Below are positions 21,983 to 31,068 of a stretch of 36,532 nucleotides of DNA, in pieces. This DNA is from Sphaerisporangium perillae. GTDB lineage: Bacteria > Actinomycetota > Actinomycetes > Streptosporangiales > Streptosporangiaceae. The position numbers and the translations under genes are program-made. Location: the NCBI RefSeq assembly GCF_023276435.1, contig NZ_JALLPO010000067.1:1-36532 (forward strand), given 5' to 3'. Each line of letters starts with the position of its first letter. Within the stretch, counting starts at the first letter, position 1. The notes under the pieces were generated by a model. It saw only the letters and a program-made list of their open reading frames with translations, ran no database searches and was not told the DNA's origin.

Positions 21983-24744
21983 TCACCCTGGGACGGCTGC
22001 GGTTTCCCCTTGCGGGGCGCGCGGGCCGGGCACCGTCGCCCGGAGGGACAGGTCCAGATCAAGGCGGCTGTTCATATCCAGCTCGAACCGGCCGTACGGA
22101 TTCACGTGCGTCCAGAACAGCGGCGACAGCGCCCGCCGGTCCGCGTCGGTGAGCTTGTCCGCCCACTGCGGATCGGCCAGGACCTCCTGCATCAGCAGCG
22201 TGTTGACGTGCACCAGCGCGGACTGGAGCAGGTGCAGCGCGAGCATGCTGACCTCCTGGGACTCCTTGTCCGCACCGGCCAGGTCGCCGTCCTTGCCGTA
22301 GAAGAGGTCCTTGTTCGCGCTGTTCCAGTTCTCCACAACCTGCAACCCCTCGTGGATCTCCTGCCGCATCTCGACGTCGGCCAGGTAGTCGCAGACGAAC
22401 GAGGTCCTCACCGCCCGGCCCAGCTCCTCGATCGCCCGGTACGTCGGGTGCTTCGGCCCTCCCCGGGTGAACCGGCGCAGGACCTGCTCGGCCTCGGCGG
22501 TACCCAGGCGCAGGGCGGTGGTGTACTTCACGATCTGGTCGTACTGCTGGGCAATCAGGTCCCAGTCGATCGTCTTGGTGGAGAGCACCGGGCCCAGGTT
22601 CGGCCACTTGTCATCCTCCCCGGCCGCGGGCCGGTACAGCTTCGCCGAGCCGATGTTCTTCAACCTCGGCATCAGCTTGAAGTCGAGCATGTGCGCGAAG
22701 GCGAACCCGACGATGGAGGCGCCGTGCGTGTCGGTGTACTGCCGGTCGACGACCATGTCGGTGCAGTGCCGCAGCACACCCTCGATCATCGAGGCGACCT
22801 CGGAGGCCGAACAGGACTTCAGCTGGGAGTAGATGCAGACGGACTTCCGCTCGACATGCCAGTAGATCATCACGCCGGGGCCCCGGTAGCGCTGGTGCCA
22901 CTCGGTCATCAGGTTGCTGGACCAGGCGCCGAACTTGCGGCTGTCGGAGGCGCACGCGGTGCCGGTGCCCCACCACATCTCATCGCGGACGGCGAAGGTG
23001 GCGTTCACCAGCTTCCGCAAGGCCGCGCGCATGTTGGCGCGGTTGACGAACAGGTGCCGCACCCGCCGCAGCGTCGACTCGCTCTCGCCGTGTTTGCCGG
23101 TCACCGCGACCCGCTTGACTCCCATGTTCGTGCCCAGCCCGAACAGGACCAGCAGCAGCCGGCGCCGCAGAACGTCCTTCGACAGCATCCCTGGTGGCCA
23201 CCGAGGTGAACTCGGCAATGAAGTCGGTGTCGAACTCGGCGTACTTCAGGATGTCCAGCAGGTCGATGGTCCCCCACCGCCGCTCGATCTCGCCCTTGAT
23301 GGCCACCAGGCTCTCGGGCTCCTCCTGCTTACCGCGCGGGGAGACCCTGATCCACGGCTCGCCGTGCTTCTTGACGATCGCCACCCCGCCCGTCGTGCCC
23401 TCTGCCAGCGCCTGCTCGAAGCGGTCCAGCGAGGTGCGGAGCTTGCCTTGCAGGGCGGCGATGAACTCCCCGGCGTCCTGCGGCTGGCCCAGCGCGGCGT
23501 AGTGCACGTCCCGGTTGTCCTCGAAGTCCGCCGGCAGGTCGTCCTCCGGGTTGCGCCACCGGTTCGCCCCCACCACCCAGATCTCCCGGCGCCGCACCGC
23601 GTCCCGCAAAGCGACCAGCACGCACAGCTCGTACGGGATGCGCTCGACCCGTCCCTTGTCGTCCACCACCGCCGCCCACCAGTGCTCGGGCACCACCCCA
23701 GCAAGCGGCACGCTCTCCGCCGGATCGAAGAACGCGCCCTCCTTCAGCGGCTGGTCCAGGTAGCGCTGGAGCAGGTCGATCGCGTCCATCACCGGCCGGT
23801 AGGCAGTGTTGTTGCACTTCAGCTCCAGCGCGCCCAGCAGCGGCGAGAGCATCCGGCGCCAGTGCGCCGAGTACGACGACCGCAGCACAGTACGGACGCG
23901 GGCCTTGTAGCGGGCCTCGTTCGCCACGGCCTCCGCCGCCAGCGCCTTCAGCGTCCTCTCCCCGCCGACCACCGGGTAGATCACCCGCCGCACCGTGCCC
24001 GGACGGCTCCGACAGCGCCGCCTCCGCCACCCGCAGCAGCATGCCCTCCTTGCCGCGGACCTTCTTCAGCTCGGTGTTCAGCTCCTTGTCGACCTTCCGC
24101 TCCGCCCGGGTGTTGATCTTCAGCACGAGCTGGATGAACAGGTCCACCAGCGAGTCGGTGATCTCCGTCTGCCGCACATGGCACAGAGCGGCCAGCAGGG
24201 TCAGGCGCCTCGGAGGCTTCATCCGCTCCAGGTTCGCCGGGTACTCCTTCGACGCCCGCGCCCGCCAGGCGTCCACCAGCTTCTCCGACACGTCCGCGAA
24301 CAGGTCCGCGGGCAGCTCCAGCCGCCCGTTACGGCACTGGGCAACCACCGCCGCCGCCAGCCGATCTCGCGACAGCTCCACCGGACACAGTTCAGCGGCC
24401 AGCCACTCGGCCAGCCGATCCTGGTCCTCCTCGGTGTTCGCCCGGAACCCGTACGCTTCCCGAATCTCCTTACGGTGTCGCTTGATCCGGTCGCCCTGCC
24501 AGTCGTAGTCCGCCCACGCCCCGGCGGGGACCTTCACCTGCTGGGCAACGTACTCCACCGCCGCGGCGGGCATCTCCTTCGCGGACTCCGGGAACCGGGC
24601 CTCCACCTCGAAAAACTTGAGCAACAGCGCGAAGCCCAACCGGGTCGCCCCGGACTTGTTCCGCACCTTCTTCATGTCGTCTTCGAGCAGCGTCCAGACC
24701 TCGATCAGGTCTTCCGGCTCCCAGTCCTGCCGCATCCACTCCAC
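21983..24744 (-). pseudogene. Tn3-family transposase with two frameshifts
   Basis: Three successive frames make one TnpA-like protein of ~920 residues. Frame 1 (24744 to ~24000): IEVWTLLEDDMKKVRNKSGA, then KHRKEIREAYGF-type helices and LLRVAEAALSEPSG. Frame 2 (~24000 to ~23192): VRRVIYPVVGGERTL, then NTAYRPVMDAIDLLQRYLD and KYAEFDTDFIAEFTSVATR. Frame 3 (~23190 to 21983): MLSKDVLRRRLLLVLFGLGT, then WSSNLMTEWHQRYRGPGVMI and DRQYTDTHGASIVGFAFAH, ending near NPYGRFELDMN. Catalytic Asp (ASDSRKFG), Asp (YTDTHG) and Glu (QEVSMLALHLLQS) are all present. The breaks look like a one-base gain at ~23998 and a two-base loss at ~23192. If these are sequencing errors the gene is intact. It is a different branch from the 5190-6122 protein. 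Confidence 0.8.
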
Positions 24745-24951
24745 CCCTCACAGTCACTCGTGCAGCTCAACGAAGCGGTCAGGGCGGGGAAACGAAAGCT
24801 ATGGAAGTTACTCAGCGCTACACGCCACCTGGCGGTAGCTATACGAGAACAGGGCCGACACAAGGCGGCTATCCCTGTTGACATCTTGGTAACCAGTACC
24901 TGGACTGACCTGCGCCTTGGTCATGCGCTGTCGCCAGAGGCGGTCATCGAG
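24745..24951. other. junction between head-to-head Tn3 remnants
   Basis: About 200 bp between the start of the minus-strand Tn3 transposase and the plus-strand Tn3 stump. No GGGG...TAAG-type terminal repeat was found. An open plus-strand frame (AIREQGRHKAAIPVD) continues into the stump and may be its upstream part. Confidence 0.3.
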
Positions 24952-25253
24952 ATGTCACACACCCTGGACCTGTCGATGCTGCCGGCCGAACGGCGCCGCT
25001 TCCTCGCGGGGGTCGGCCGCCGGTTGACGCCTGGGCGCTGCAACGGCGCGAGCCGGAGCGGCGGTACCCGATCCTGCTCACCCTGATCACGCAGTCCGCG
25101 GTCGACGTGCTCGACGAGACGCTGCTGCTGTTCGACCAGGCCATCGCCGGGCGGGAGGCCGCAGCCAAGGCCAAGGTCGACAAGGCCCTCTCGAGCGACA
25201 GGGACCCACCCCCGCCGGAAAACCGTTTGAGCCTTCCTTCCGCGTTCCCGTAG
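24952..25253 (+). pseudogene. Tn3 transposase N-terminal-region fragment with frameshift
   Basis: LDLSMLPAERRRFLAGVGRR, then in another frame QRREPERRYPILLTLITQSA and VDVLDETLLLFDQAIAGREA, matches the later part of the DUF4158/Tn3 N-terminal region, where RRYPILLT...VDxLDE...LFD is typical. The frame shift is near 25030. The fragment ends at TAG 25251-25253. It is in opposite orientation to the neighbouring Tn3 transposase. Confidence 0.6.
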
Positions 25254-25315
25254 GTTGCCTGCGGCCCCGTCGCAGTGAGGACAGAGGACAAAACCGCGTG
25301 ACCCCGCCTGCTCTT

Positions 25316-25437
25316 TAGACCTGACACCTTCTTCCGCTCACCTTCAAGCCGACCCTCCCGTCGGCTCTGCCGGGCTGCCCGTGTGCGCCCGGTCATACAG
25401 CGTTTGAGGCCGCGCGCAATCGGCCTCGTGTCAGGTC
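25316..25437. repeat. 12-bp inverted repeat TAGACCTGACAC
   Basis: TAGACCTGACAC at 25316-25327 and its exact complement GTGTCAGGTCTA at 25426-25437, 98 bp apart and ending 10 bp before the DUF1062 start. They could be element ends or a regulator site with looping. The DNA between shows no gene. Confidence 0.5.
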
Positions 25438-25447
25438 TAGAGAGATC

Positions 25448-26008
25448 ATGTCTTCACAACCTCATACTGTGCTGCCCTGGGTCGTTCGTCGGACCAGGCT
25501 GCCTCTGCTGTCGTTGCGGTGCGTGGACTGCCGGTCGGAGTCGGCCACCACCGGCGAGGGCAGGTTCCGCGTCAACGCCAACGGCAAGCTGCTGGACGTG
25601 TGGCTGCTGGTCCGCTGCGTGTCCTGCGATCGGACGAGCAAGCTCACCGTGCACGAGCGAGCGCCGGTCAGATCCTTCGATCCAGCCGAGCTCGACGGCT
25701 ACCACGCCAGCGATCCGGAGCTGGTGGCGTCCAGGCTGTTGGATCCGCTGCTCGCCCGGCGCAACCGCTTCACCCTGGACTGGAATGGGGCCTGGCGGCT
25801 GGACACCCCGACGGCATGGCTCGACGAGGCGTGGCCGATCCAGGGGGAGGTCGTCTTCAAGGACCCGGTGCCGGTGCGCCCGGAGCGGCTCATCGCGCAG
25901 GGGCTCGGACTCAGCAGGAACGAGGTGCTGCGCCGGATCAAGTGCGACATTCCGCTGCGCCGTCCGACGAGCGCCGGGTTCACCTTTACCGTGATGGCCG
26001 GGGACTAG
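25448..26008 (+). CDS. DUF1062 family protein
   Basis: 186 residues from ATG 25448. The family pattern is clear: LRCVDCRSESATTGEGRFRV, then NANGKLLDVWLLVRCVSCDR and TSKLTVHERAPVRSFDP. The two C-x2-C pairs probably bind zinc. A C-terminal segment, RPERLIAQGLGLSRNEVLRR followed by IKCDIPL, looks like a helix-turn-helix. Role unknown; the zinc ribbon plus HTH suggests nucleic-acid binding. No Shine-Dalgarno sequence is obvious. Confidence 0.8.
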   Translation: MSSQPHTVLPWVVRRTRLPLLSLRCVDCRSESATTGEGRFRVNANGKLLDVWLLVRCVSCDRTSKLTVHERAPVRSFDPAELDGYHASDPELVASRLLDPLLARRNRFTLDWNGAWRLDTPTAWLDEAWPIQGEVVFKDPVPVRPERLIAQGLGLSRNEVLRRIKCDIPLRRPTSAGFTFTVMAGD

Positions 26009-26216
26009 CGGGCATGTAGCCGCGGCGCGCGATCCCATCAAGCATCCGGCGAAATACGCCTCGTCCAGCGGCGGCTCCAGCGGCATGGAGTCGCCCAGGG
26101 CGGCCACGGTTATTCGGGACTCTCTCGGCGCCTGGAGATCGAGTACTGCGGCGAGTGGCTTGCCGGCGGCGTCGCCGAGAAGCCGTTGTACGACCCGCGG
26201 ATGAAGAGGGTCCGCG

Positions 26217-26954
26217 TCAGCGCGGGGTGAGGACGCAGAACTCGTTGCCCTCCGGGTCGACGAGGCACGTCCACGGGACGTCGCCCTGGCCGAGGTCGAT
26301 GTCGGTGGCGCCAAGAACCCGCAGCCGGGCCACCTCCGCCGCCTGATCGTCACCGGGGTACGGCCGGAGGTCGAGATGGACGCGGTTCTTCACGCTCTTG
26401 GCGTCGGGCGTTCGGAGGAACTCGAGATACGGGCCGACGCCCTTGGCGGAGCGCAGCACCGCATGATCGTCGGTCACCTCGTGCAGGGTCCAGTCCATCG
26501 CCTCGCCCCAGAACCGGGCCATGGCCCGCGGATCCGCGCAGTCGGCCACCACCGCGGCCATCGGCCCGGTGTCCTGGTAGATCGATCGAGGCTCCAGCAC
26601 GCAGAACTCGTTGCCCTCCGGGTCGGCGAGGACCGTCCACGACACGTCGCCCTGGCCGATGTCGGCGGGCGTCGCACCGAGAGCCTGGAGGCGCGCGATC
26701 AGGTCCGCCTGATGGGCCGCTGAGGTGGTGGCGAGGTCGATGTGCACGCGGTTCTTCACCGTCTTGGATTCCGGGACGGCGATGATGTCTAAGCAGACGG
26801 CGATGGGGTCAGGATAGGTGAAGCCCTCGGGTTCGAGGTTGGTCACGCCCGGTTCCTCGCTGGAAATGGTCCAGCCGAGCGCCCCGGCCCAGAACCGGCC
26901 GAGCGCGGAGTCATCCCGAGCATTCATCGCAATCTGAACAAGCCGCGACGCCAT
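26217..26954 (-). CDS. VOC (glyoxalase-like) protein with two tandem domains
   Basis: 245 residues from ATG 26954. Two glyoxalase-like units: ~1-115 (LVQIAMNARDDSALGRFWAG, KNRVHIDLATTS, then WTVLADPEGNEFCVLEP) and ~125-245 (VADCADPRAMARFWGEAMDW, KNRVHLDLRPYPG, then WTCLVDPEGNEFCVLTPR). KNRVHLDL and DPEGNEFCVL are the metal-site strands, carrying His and Glu. The family includes bleomycin-type resistance and dioxygenase-like proteins, but this duplicated type is uncharacterised. TAAGAT (minus strand, 26962-26967) stands seven bases before the ATG, so the mRNA is probably leaderless. Confidence 0.88.
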   Translation of the reverse strand: MASRLVQIAMNARDDSALGRFWAGALGWTISSEEPGVTNLEPEGFTYPDPIAVCLDIIAVPESKTVKNRVHIDLATTSAAHQADLIARLQALGATPADIGQGDVSWTVLADPEGNEFCVLEPRSIYQDTGPMAAVVADCADPRAMARFWGEAMDWTLHEVTDDHAVLRSAKGVGPYLEFLRTPDAKSVKNRVHLDLRPYPGDDQAAEVARLRVLGATDIDLGQGDVPWTCLVDPEGNEFCVLTPR

Positions 26955-27133
26955 GCCGCCGATCTTATACGTGCTCGACGCGCTGCTGGGCAACGCCACC
27001 GACCTGCCGGTCCTCGCGACCAACGCATGGAAGGTTGACCACCGTGCTCGACCCGGACGGCCGCCTCGCACGGGTGATCGGCCCGCTCATCGACCGCACT
27101 GACCACGGTCTGGATCCCGGCACGGGTCGCCGG

Positions 27134-28177
27134 TCAGCCGCGTGTGTCGAGCGGGACGTGCAGCGAGAGGTGCGAGGACAGGGCGCGGAGGAAGTCCGGG
27201 GCGTCGAAGACAGCACCCGCGGAGGCGACGCCGGTGGTCCTGGTCCGGCCGGTGAGGATGCGGTCGACGGCCTCCACCGCGAGCGGCGCGCTGATGGCGT
27301 AGATGTCCTGACCGGCGGCGACCACGCGGCGTTCCGTGCCGCCGGAGCGGACGAGGACGTCGACGACGAAGGTCTGCGCGGAGCGGCCGCGCTCGTCGAC
27401 GGCGGTCGGTGCCGAGGCGTCAGGAGCGGACAGGTCCGCGGCCGCCTTGGCGGTCATGTAGGTGCGCACCTCCGGGACGGCCAGGTGGCTGGGAACGGTG
27501 ACGACGTCGGCCATGGTGAACTCTCCGATGACGCTCTGGGGGCCGAGCGGAGCCGGGAAGGGCCACTCCAGGGTCGGCAGAGCGTCGTCGTGGTACTCCA
27601 GCCGTCCGCCGGTGTAGCGGACACGGCGGCCACCCCGTCGCTGCCCCGAGACCGCGCCCGAAACGAGCGTTCCGGCAGTGGGGTGCCAACTGCTCAGGCC
27701 GTAGGCGATGTGCGCCTCGTCCGCCGCCGTCCAGTCGCCCATCGCGGTGGTGACCAACAGGTCGCCGAGGCCGCCGTAGAAGGCCATCGCCGGGACCACC
27801 ACGGTGCCCGCGGCGCGGGCGCGCTCCGCGAAGTGCGCGAACGTGTCAAGGTTCGCCTCGATCTCGGCCGCCACGTCGACATACGGGATGCCGGCGCGCA
27901 GCGCCGCCTCGACCAGCGGGGCGGCGGTCGTGGCGAAGGGCCCGGCGCAGTTGATCACGGCGGCCGCGCCGTTCAGCGCGCGGTCGAGCGAGGCCGGATC
28001 GTCGACCGACGCCTGCCGCGCCTCGAGCCCAGGTCGGGCCTGCACCAGCGCCAGCAGCTTGTCCTGGTCGCGACCGAGGAGCAGCGGGACGTATCCGCGC
28101 TCGCGCAACTCCGCGACCACGAACCGCCCGGTATGCCCGTAGGCGCCGAACACCGCCACGTTCCGCCCCGATCCCAT
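27134..28177 (-). CDS. saccharopine dehydrogenase NADP-binding domain protein
   Basis: 347 residues from ATG 28177, with GGGAGCAGG just upstream. The N-terminal Rossmann fold reads NVAVFGAYGHTGRFVVAELR, then VPLLLGRDQDKLLAL and VINCAGPFATTAAPLVEAAL. IPYVDVAAEIEANLDTFAHF and AMAFYGGLGDLLVTTAMGD follow. This matches the family of saccharopine-dehydrogenase-like and trans-acting enoyl reductase-like proteins of Actinobacteria; the reaction is not known. It is divergent from a GlxA-type regulator with about 100 bp between them, so it is a plausible target of that regulator. Confidence 0.88.
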   Translation of the reverse strand: MGSGRNVAVFGAYGHTGRFVVAELRERGYVPLLLGRDQDKLLALVQARPGLEARQASVDDPASLDRALNGAAAVINCAGPFATTAAPLVEAALRAGIPYVDVAAEIEANLDTFAHFAERARAAGTVVVPAMAFYGGLGDLLVTTAMGDWTAADEAHIAYGLSSWHPTAGTLVSGAVSGQRRGGRRVRYTGGRLEYHDDALPTLEWPFPAPLGPQSVIGEFTMADVVTVPSHLAVPEVRTYMTAKAAADLSAPDASAPTAVDERGRSAQTFVVDVLVRSGGTERRVVAAGQDIYAISAPLAVEAVDRILTGRTRTTGVASAGAVFDAPDFLRALSSHLSLHVPLDTRG

Positions 28178-28265
28178 GCCTGCTCCCGCGTGCTCGAAGT
28201 GATCCACTGCGGAAATCCTGTCCCCGTTGGCCCATCGGTGCCAGTGTCCGGAACGACATGACCCG

Positions 28266-28278
28266 TACAATTCCCGAC
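28266..28278 (+). promoter_or_regulatory. leaderless promoter -10 of the GlxA-type regulator
   Basis: TACAAT (28266-28271) is followed by seven bases and ATG 28279; no ribosome site is present. This favours ATG 28279 over the in-frame ATG 28258, which lies upstream of the -10. Confidence 0.55.
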
Positions 28279-29226
28279 ATGAGTTCTGTCCCGCGCTCCG
28301 TCGCGGTCGCCGCTACCGACGGGATGCTGCACTTCGAGCTGTCCCTGGCCTACGAGGTCTTCGGCTCCGCCCCGGCCGCCCTGCCAGGCCCCTGGTACGA
28401 CGTCAGGGTGTGCGGCACGCACGCCGTCCGGGTCGGCCGGTTCCTGCTGGAGCCGGACTGCGGGCTCGACCGGCTGGCGCACGCCGACACCGTGATCGTC
28501 CCCGCCTTGGCGGACGTCGACGAGGACCCGCCGGCCGACCTGGTCGAGGCGGTGCGCGCGGCCCACGAGTCGGGCGCGCGGGTGGTCTCCCTGTGCACGG
28601 GCGTGTTCGTGCTCGCCGCCGCCGGCCTGCTGGACGGGCTGAGCGCGACCACGCACTGGGCCCACACCGAGGAACTGGCCGCGCGCTACCCCCGGGTGAA
28701 GGTCGACCCGGACGTGCTCTACGTCGACAACGGCAGCGTGCTCACGTCTGCGGGCAAGGCCGCAGCGATGGACCTGTGCCTGCATCTGGTCCGCCGCGAC
28801 CACGGCTCGGCGATCGCCAACGTGGTCGCCCGCCGCCTGGTCGTGCCGCCCCACCGGGCCGGTGGCCAGGCCCAGTTCGTCACCACACCGGTGCCCGCCC
28901 AGGACGGCCATCCCCTGACCGAGCTGCTCCCCTGGGTGATGCGGCGGCTGGACCAGCCGCTCACCGTGGAGGACCTGGCCCGCCAGGCGAACATGAGCTC
29001 GCGCCACCTGGCCCGCCACTTCCGCTCGGTAACCGGCACCACCCCGCTGCAGTGGCTGCTGACGCAGCGGATCCGCCGCGCGCAGGAGCTGCTGGAGACC
29101 ACGGACGACAGCGTCGACACCATCGCCTCGGCCGCGGGCATGGGCACGGCGACGACACTGCGCCGCCACTTCCACCACACGATCGGCGTACCGCCGGACG
29201 CCTACCGCCGGACGTTCCGGGCGTGA
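28279..29226 (+). CDS. GlxA-family regulator (DJ-1/PfpI + AraC HTH)
   Basis: 315 residues. The N-terminal class I glutamine-amidotransferase-like domain (~5-170) contains VAVAATDGMLHFELSLAYEV and the elbow VVSLCTGVFVLAAAGLLDG, with Cys106. The C-terminal AraC domain (~210-315) has two HTHs: LTVEDLARQANMSSRHLARH, then SVDTIASAAGMGTATTLRRH and F-H-H. These proteins activate or repress neighbouring genes in response to amino acid or amide metabolites. Divergent from the saccharopine-dehydrogenase-like gene. Confidence 0.92.
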   Translation: MSSVPRSVAVAATDGMLHFELSLAYEVFGSAPAALPGPWYDVRVCGTHAVRVGRFLLEPDCGLDRLAHADTVIVPALADVDEDPPADLVEAVRAAHESGARVVSLCTGVFVLAAAGLLDGLSATTHWAHTEELAARYPRVKVDPDVLYVDNGSVLTSAGKAAAMDLCLHLVRRDHGSAIANVVARRLVVPPHRAGGQAQFVTTPVPAQDGHPLTELLPWVMRRLDQPLTVEDLARQANMSSRHLARHFRSVTGTTPLQWLLTQRIRRAQELLETTDDSVDTIASAAGMGTATTLRRHFHHTIGVPPDAYRRTFRA

Positions 29227-29454
29227 GGCTGCGGTAAGGGTTGAGGTCAGCCAGAGATCAACCCGGCGATGATCTACGAGCACTGGGCAAACCGGCATGG
29301 ACCGTAGCAGCGACGATCAACCCAGCCGACACCGGGAGGCTGACCAGGTGGCTCCATCCGGATCAGCGTCCTCTTCACGCCGGCTACAGCCGTAGAAGAT
29401 CTCCAGGTTGACCCGAATCATGATCAGCGGCCTTGGGGCCAATAGGTACAGCGT

Positions 29455-29481
29455 TGGACTCTCCCACCTGGGGAGAGTCCA
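29455..29481. promoter_or_regulatory. perfect MerR/TipA-type operator
   Basis: TGGACTCTCCC (29455-29465) and GGGAGAGTCCA (29471-29481) form an 11-bp perfect dyad around a 5-bp centre, 11 bp before the MerR remnant start. TTGGACTCTCC-type dyads inside an over-long promoter spacer are the usual target of MerR-family activators of the TipA group. Confidence 0.65.
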
Positions 29482-29491
29482 CCATGATGGC

Positions 29492-29653
29492 GTGCAAGAC
29501 GAACTTCTCATCATCGGGCGCTTCGCCCGCCTGTGCCGGCTCAGTGTCAAGCAGCTACGGCAAACGGATGGAGATCGCTGCCGGAGCGCAGACGCTGCGC
29601 AAGAAGAACTGATGACCCGGCTGATCATCCCCGTCCAGGAGAGCATGGCATGA
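29492..29653 (+). pseudogene. MerR-family regulator remnant with internal deletion
   Basis: 53 residues from GTG 29492. DELLIIGRFARLCRLSVKQL followed by R is the first helix-turn-helix of a MerR protein, where HYDxxGLL should come next. Instead it jumps to a short tail ending EELMTRLIIPVQESMA. A normal protein has ~130-280 residues, so a large in-frame piece is missing, and an unbroken reading frame runs to the stop. The stop overlaps the ATG of the BtrH-like gene (ATGA, 29650-29653), so translation is still coupled. It cannot dimerise or sense a ligand. Confidence 0.6.
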
Positions 29654-30639
29654 CCACGGTAATAGACATCGATGCCCGCGGTACGCAGCACTGCGAGACG
29701 ACGGCTCTGGGGGTGCTGCTGCGGCACCAAGGACTCGATCTGTCCGAGCCCATGCTCTTCGGTCTCGGCTCCGGCCTGTCCTTCATCTACTGGGACAGCA
29801 AGGACATGGGCTTCCCCTTCCTTGGGGGACGGGTCAAGCCTTTCGACCTCACCAGAAACCTGGCCACCAGACTCAAGCTGGAGCTCCTGGTCCAGGAAAC
29901 CACCTCGCCCCGCAGGGCATGGGAGAACGTAGTGGCCCCCATCAACGCCGGCCACCCCGTCGGGCTGCAGCTCGACAGCTACTACCTGGACTACTTCGGG
30001 TCGAAGGTGCACTTCGGCGGTCATGTCGTCGCCATGTACGGCTATGACGACCACGACGCCTACCTGGTGGACACCGGCCAGCAAGGCGGAGCGGTATCCA
30101 CCAGCCTGGCCAGCCTCGCTCAGGCCAGGGCCGCGCGCGGTCCGATGACCGCTAAGCACCGCTCCTTCACCCTCACCGCTCCGAGGAACCTGCCCTACCC
30201 ACAGAGCCAGATCATTCCCGCCATCACCGCCTGCGCCGACGCCTTCCTCAACCCGCCCATCGCCAACCTCGGCCACCGAGGCATTGAGAAGGCTGGCAAG
30301 CTGGTACGCACATGGCTCCAGCGCACTGACAGCCCGCAGCGGGACCTGCCGCAGGCTGCCCTCTTGATGGAGAAGGCCGGCACGGGCGGCGCCCTGTTCC
30401 GTAACCTCTACCGCGACTTCCTCGCCGAATGCACCGAGCTGCTCGACAGCAGCCACCTGCGCACCGGCCACGGGCTGTACTCCGAGGCAGCCATCCTGTG
30501 GACGGCAGCCGCAGCACTGATCACAAAAGCCGGTGAGTCAGGCGATGCGCAGTGCCTCGTACAGGCAGGCACCATCCTCAGCGATCTTTCACGGATAGAG
30601 CACGAGGCCATGCAGGCACTGAACCGCCTGGAGGAGTGA
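29650..30639 (+). CDS. BtrH N-terminal domain / DUF4872 protein
   Basis: 329 residues. The N-terminal domain (~10-140) begins RGTQHCETTALGVLLRHQGL and has FGLGSGLSFIYWDSKDMGFP, then GHPVGLQLDSYYLDY and GGHVVAMYGYDDHDAYLVDT. This papain-like fold with Cys15 and a downstream His (GGHVV) is shared with BtrH, which moves an acyl group from a carrier protein to an aminoglycoside in butirosin synthesis. The C-terminal DUF4872 domain (~150-320) is all-helical: NLYRDFLAECTELLDSSH, then LYSEAAILWTAAAALITKAG. The substrate here is unknown; no carrier protein or aminoglycoside genes are nearby. Translation starts within the MerR remnant's stop. A hairpin terminator follows. Confidence 0.85.
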   Translation: MTTVIDIDARGTQHCETTALGVLLRHQGLDLSEPMLFGLGSGLSFIYWDSKDMGFPFLGGRVKPFDLTRNLATRLKLELLVQETTSPRRAWENVVAPINAGHPVGLQLDSYYLDYFGSKVHFGGHVVAMYGYDDHDAYLVDTGQQGGAVSTSLASLAQARAARGPMTAKHRSFTLTAPRNLPYPQSQIIPAITACADAFLNPPIANLGHRGIEKAGKLVRTWLQRTDSPQRDLPQAALLMEKAGTGGALFRNLYRDFLAECTELLDSSHLRTGHGLYSEAAILWTAAAALITKAGESGDAQCLVQAGTILSDLSRIEHEAMQALNRLEE

Positions 30640-30667
30640 GACCCCAAGCACAATCCAACCCCTGACA

Positions 30668-30697
30668 GTCTTCAAGAAACCTTCTTTTTCTGAAGAC
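30668..30697 (+). terminator. terminator after BtrH-like gene
   Basis: GTCTTCA-GAAA pairs with TTTC-TGAAGAC (11 bp with one bulged A, 7-nt loop), 28 bp after the stop codon. Confidence 0.55.
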
Positions 30698-30717
30698 CGC
30701 CCGGCGGGACCGCCCGA

Positions 30718-31068
30718 ACCCCACAGGTCGACGCGCTCACCGCCGCCGGGTGCCGGAAGATCTTCGCGGACAAGAAGGCCGGTAAGAACGCGCTGCGGCC
30801 GGAGCTGAAGGCGTGCCACGCCTTCCTCGACCCCGGCGACACCCTCGTGGTCCCCTCGCTCGACCGCTACGGCCGCAGCCTCCAGGACCTCATCGACATG
30901 GTCGCCGAGCTGCGCGAGCGCGGGATCGGCTTCACCTCGCTGCACGAGAACCTGGATACCACCACCCCCGGCGGCCGGCTCGTCTTCCACGTCAACGTCT
31001 TGTGCGCGGTGACGGCAAGCTACCGAAGCCCAAGAAGGTCAGGGCGGGGGCCGTTCCGTCACCGTTAA
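30718..31068 (+). pseudogene. serine recombinase N-terminal catalytic-domain fragment
   Basis: VDALTAAGCRKIFADKKAGK, RPELKACHAFLDPGDTLVVP, then SLDRYGRSLQDLIDMVAELR and ENLDTTTPGGRLVFHV are the body of a resolvase catalytic domain with the Arg pair. The first ~18 residues with the nucleophile Ser are missing. After FHV the frame leaves the family (NVLCAVTASYRSP). The matching C-terminal half may be the minus-strand piece at 33061-33342. Confidence 0.7.

Noticed and set aside
21695..23209. 504-residue open frame on the plus strand
   Set aside because: It is antisense to the Tn3 transposase and shifted relative to the cupin; its sequence is Arg/Pro/Leu/His-rich with no family pattern, as expected of a shadow frame in high-GC DNA.
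26009..26216. possible gene between DUF1062 and the VOC gene
   Set aside because: Minus-strand reading looks mildly protein-like (ALGDSMPLEPPLDEAYFA), but there is no start, no family and the frame continues antisense through DUF1062.
26955..27133. small plus-strand gene between the VOC and saccharopine-dehydrogenase-like genes
   Set aside because: Two short frames are possible, but neither has a ribosome site or recognisable family; the segment is mainly the VOC promoter.
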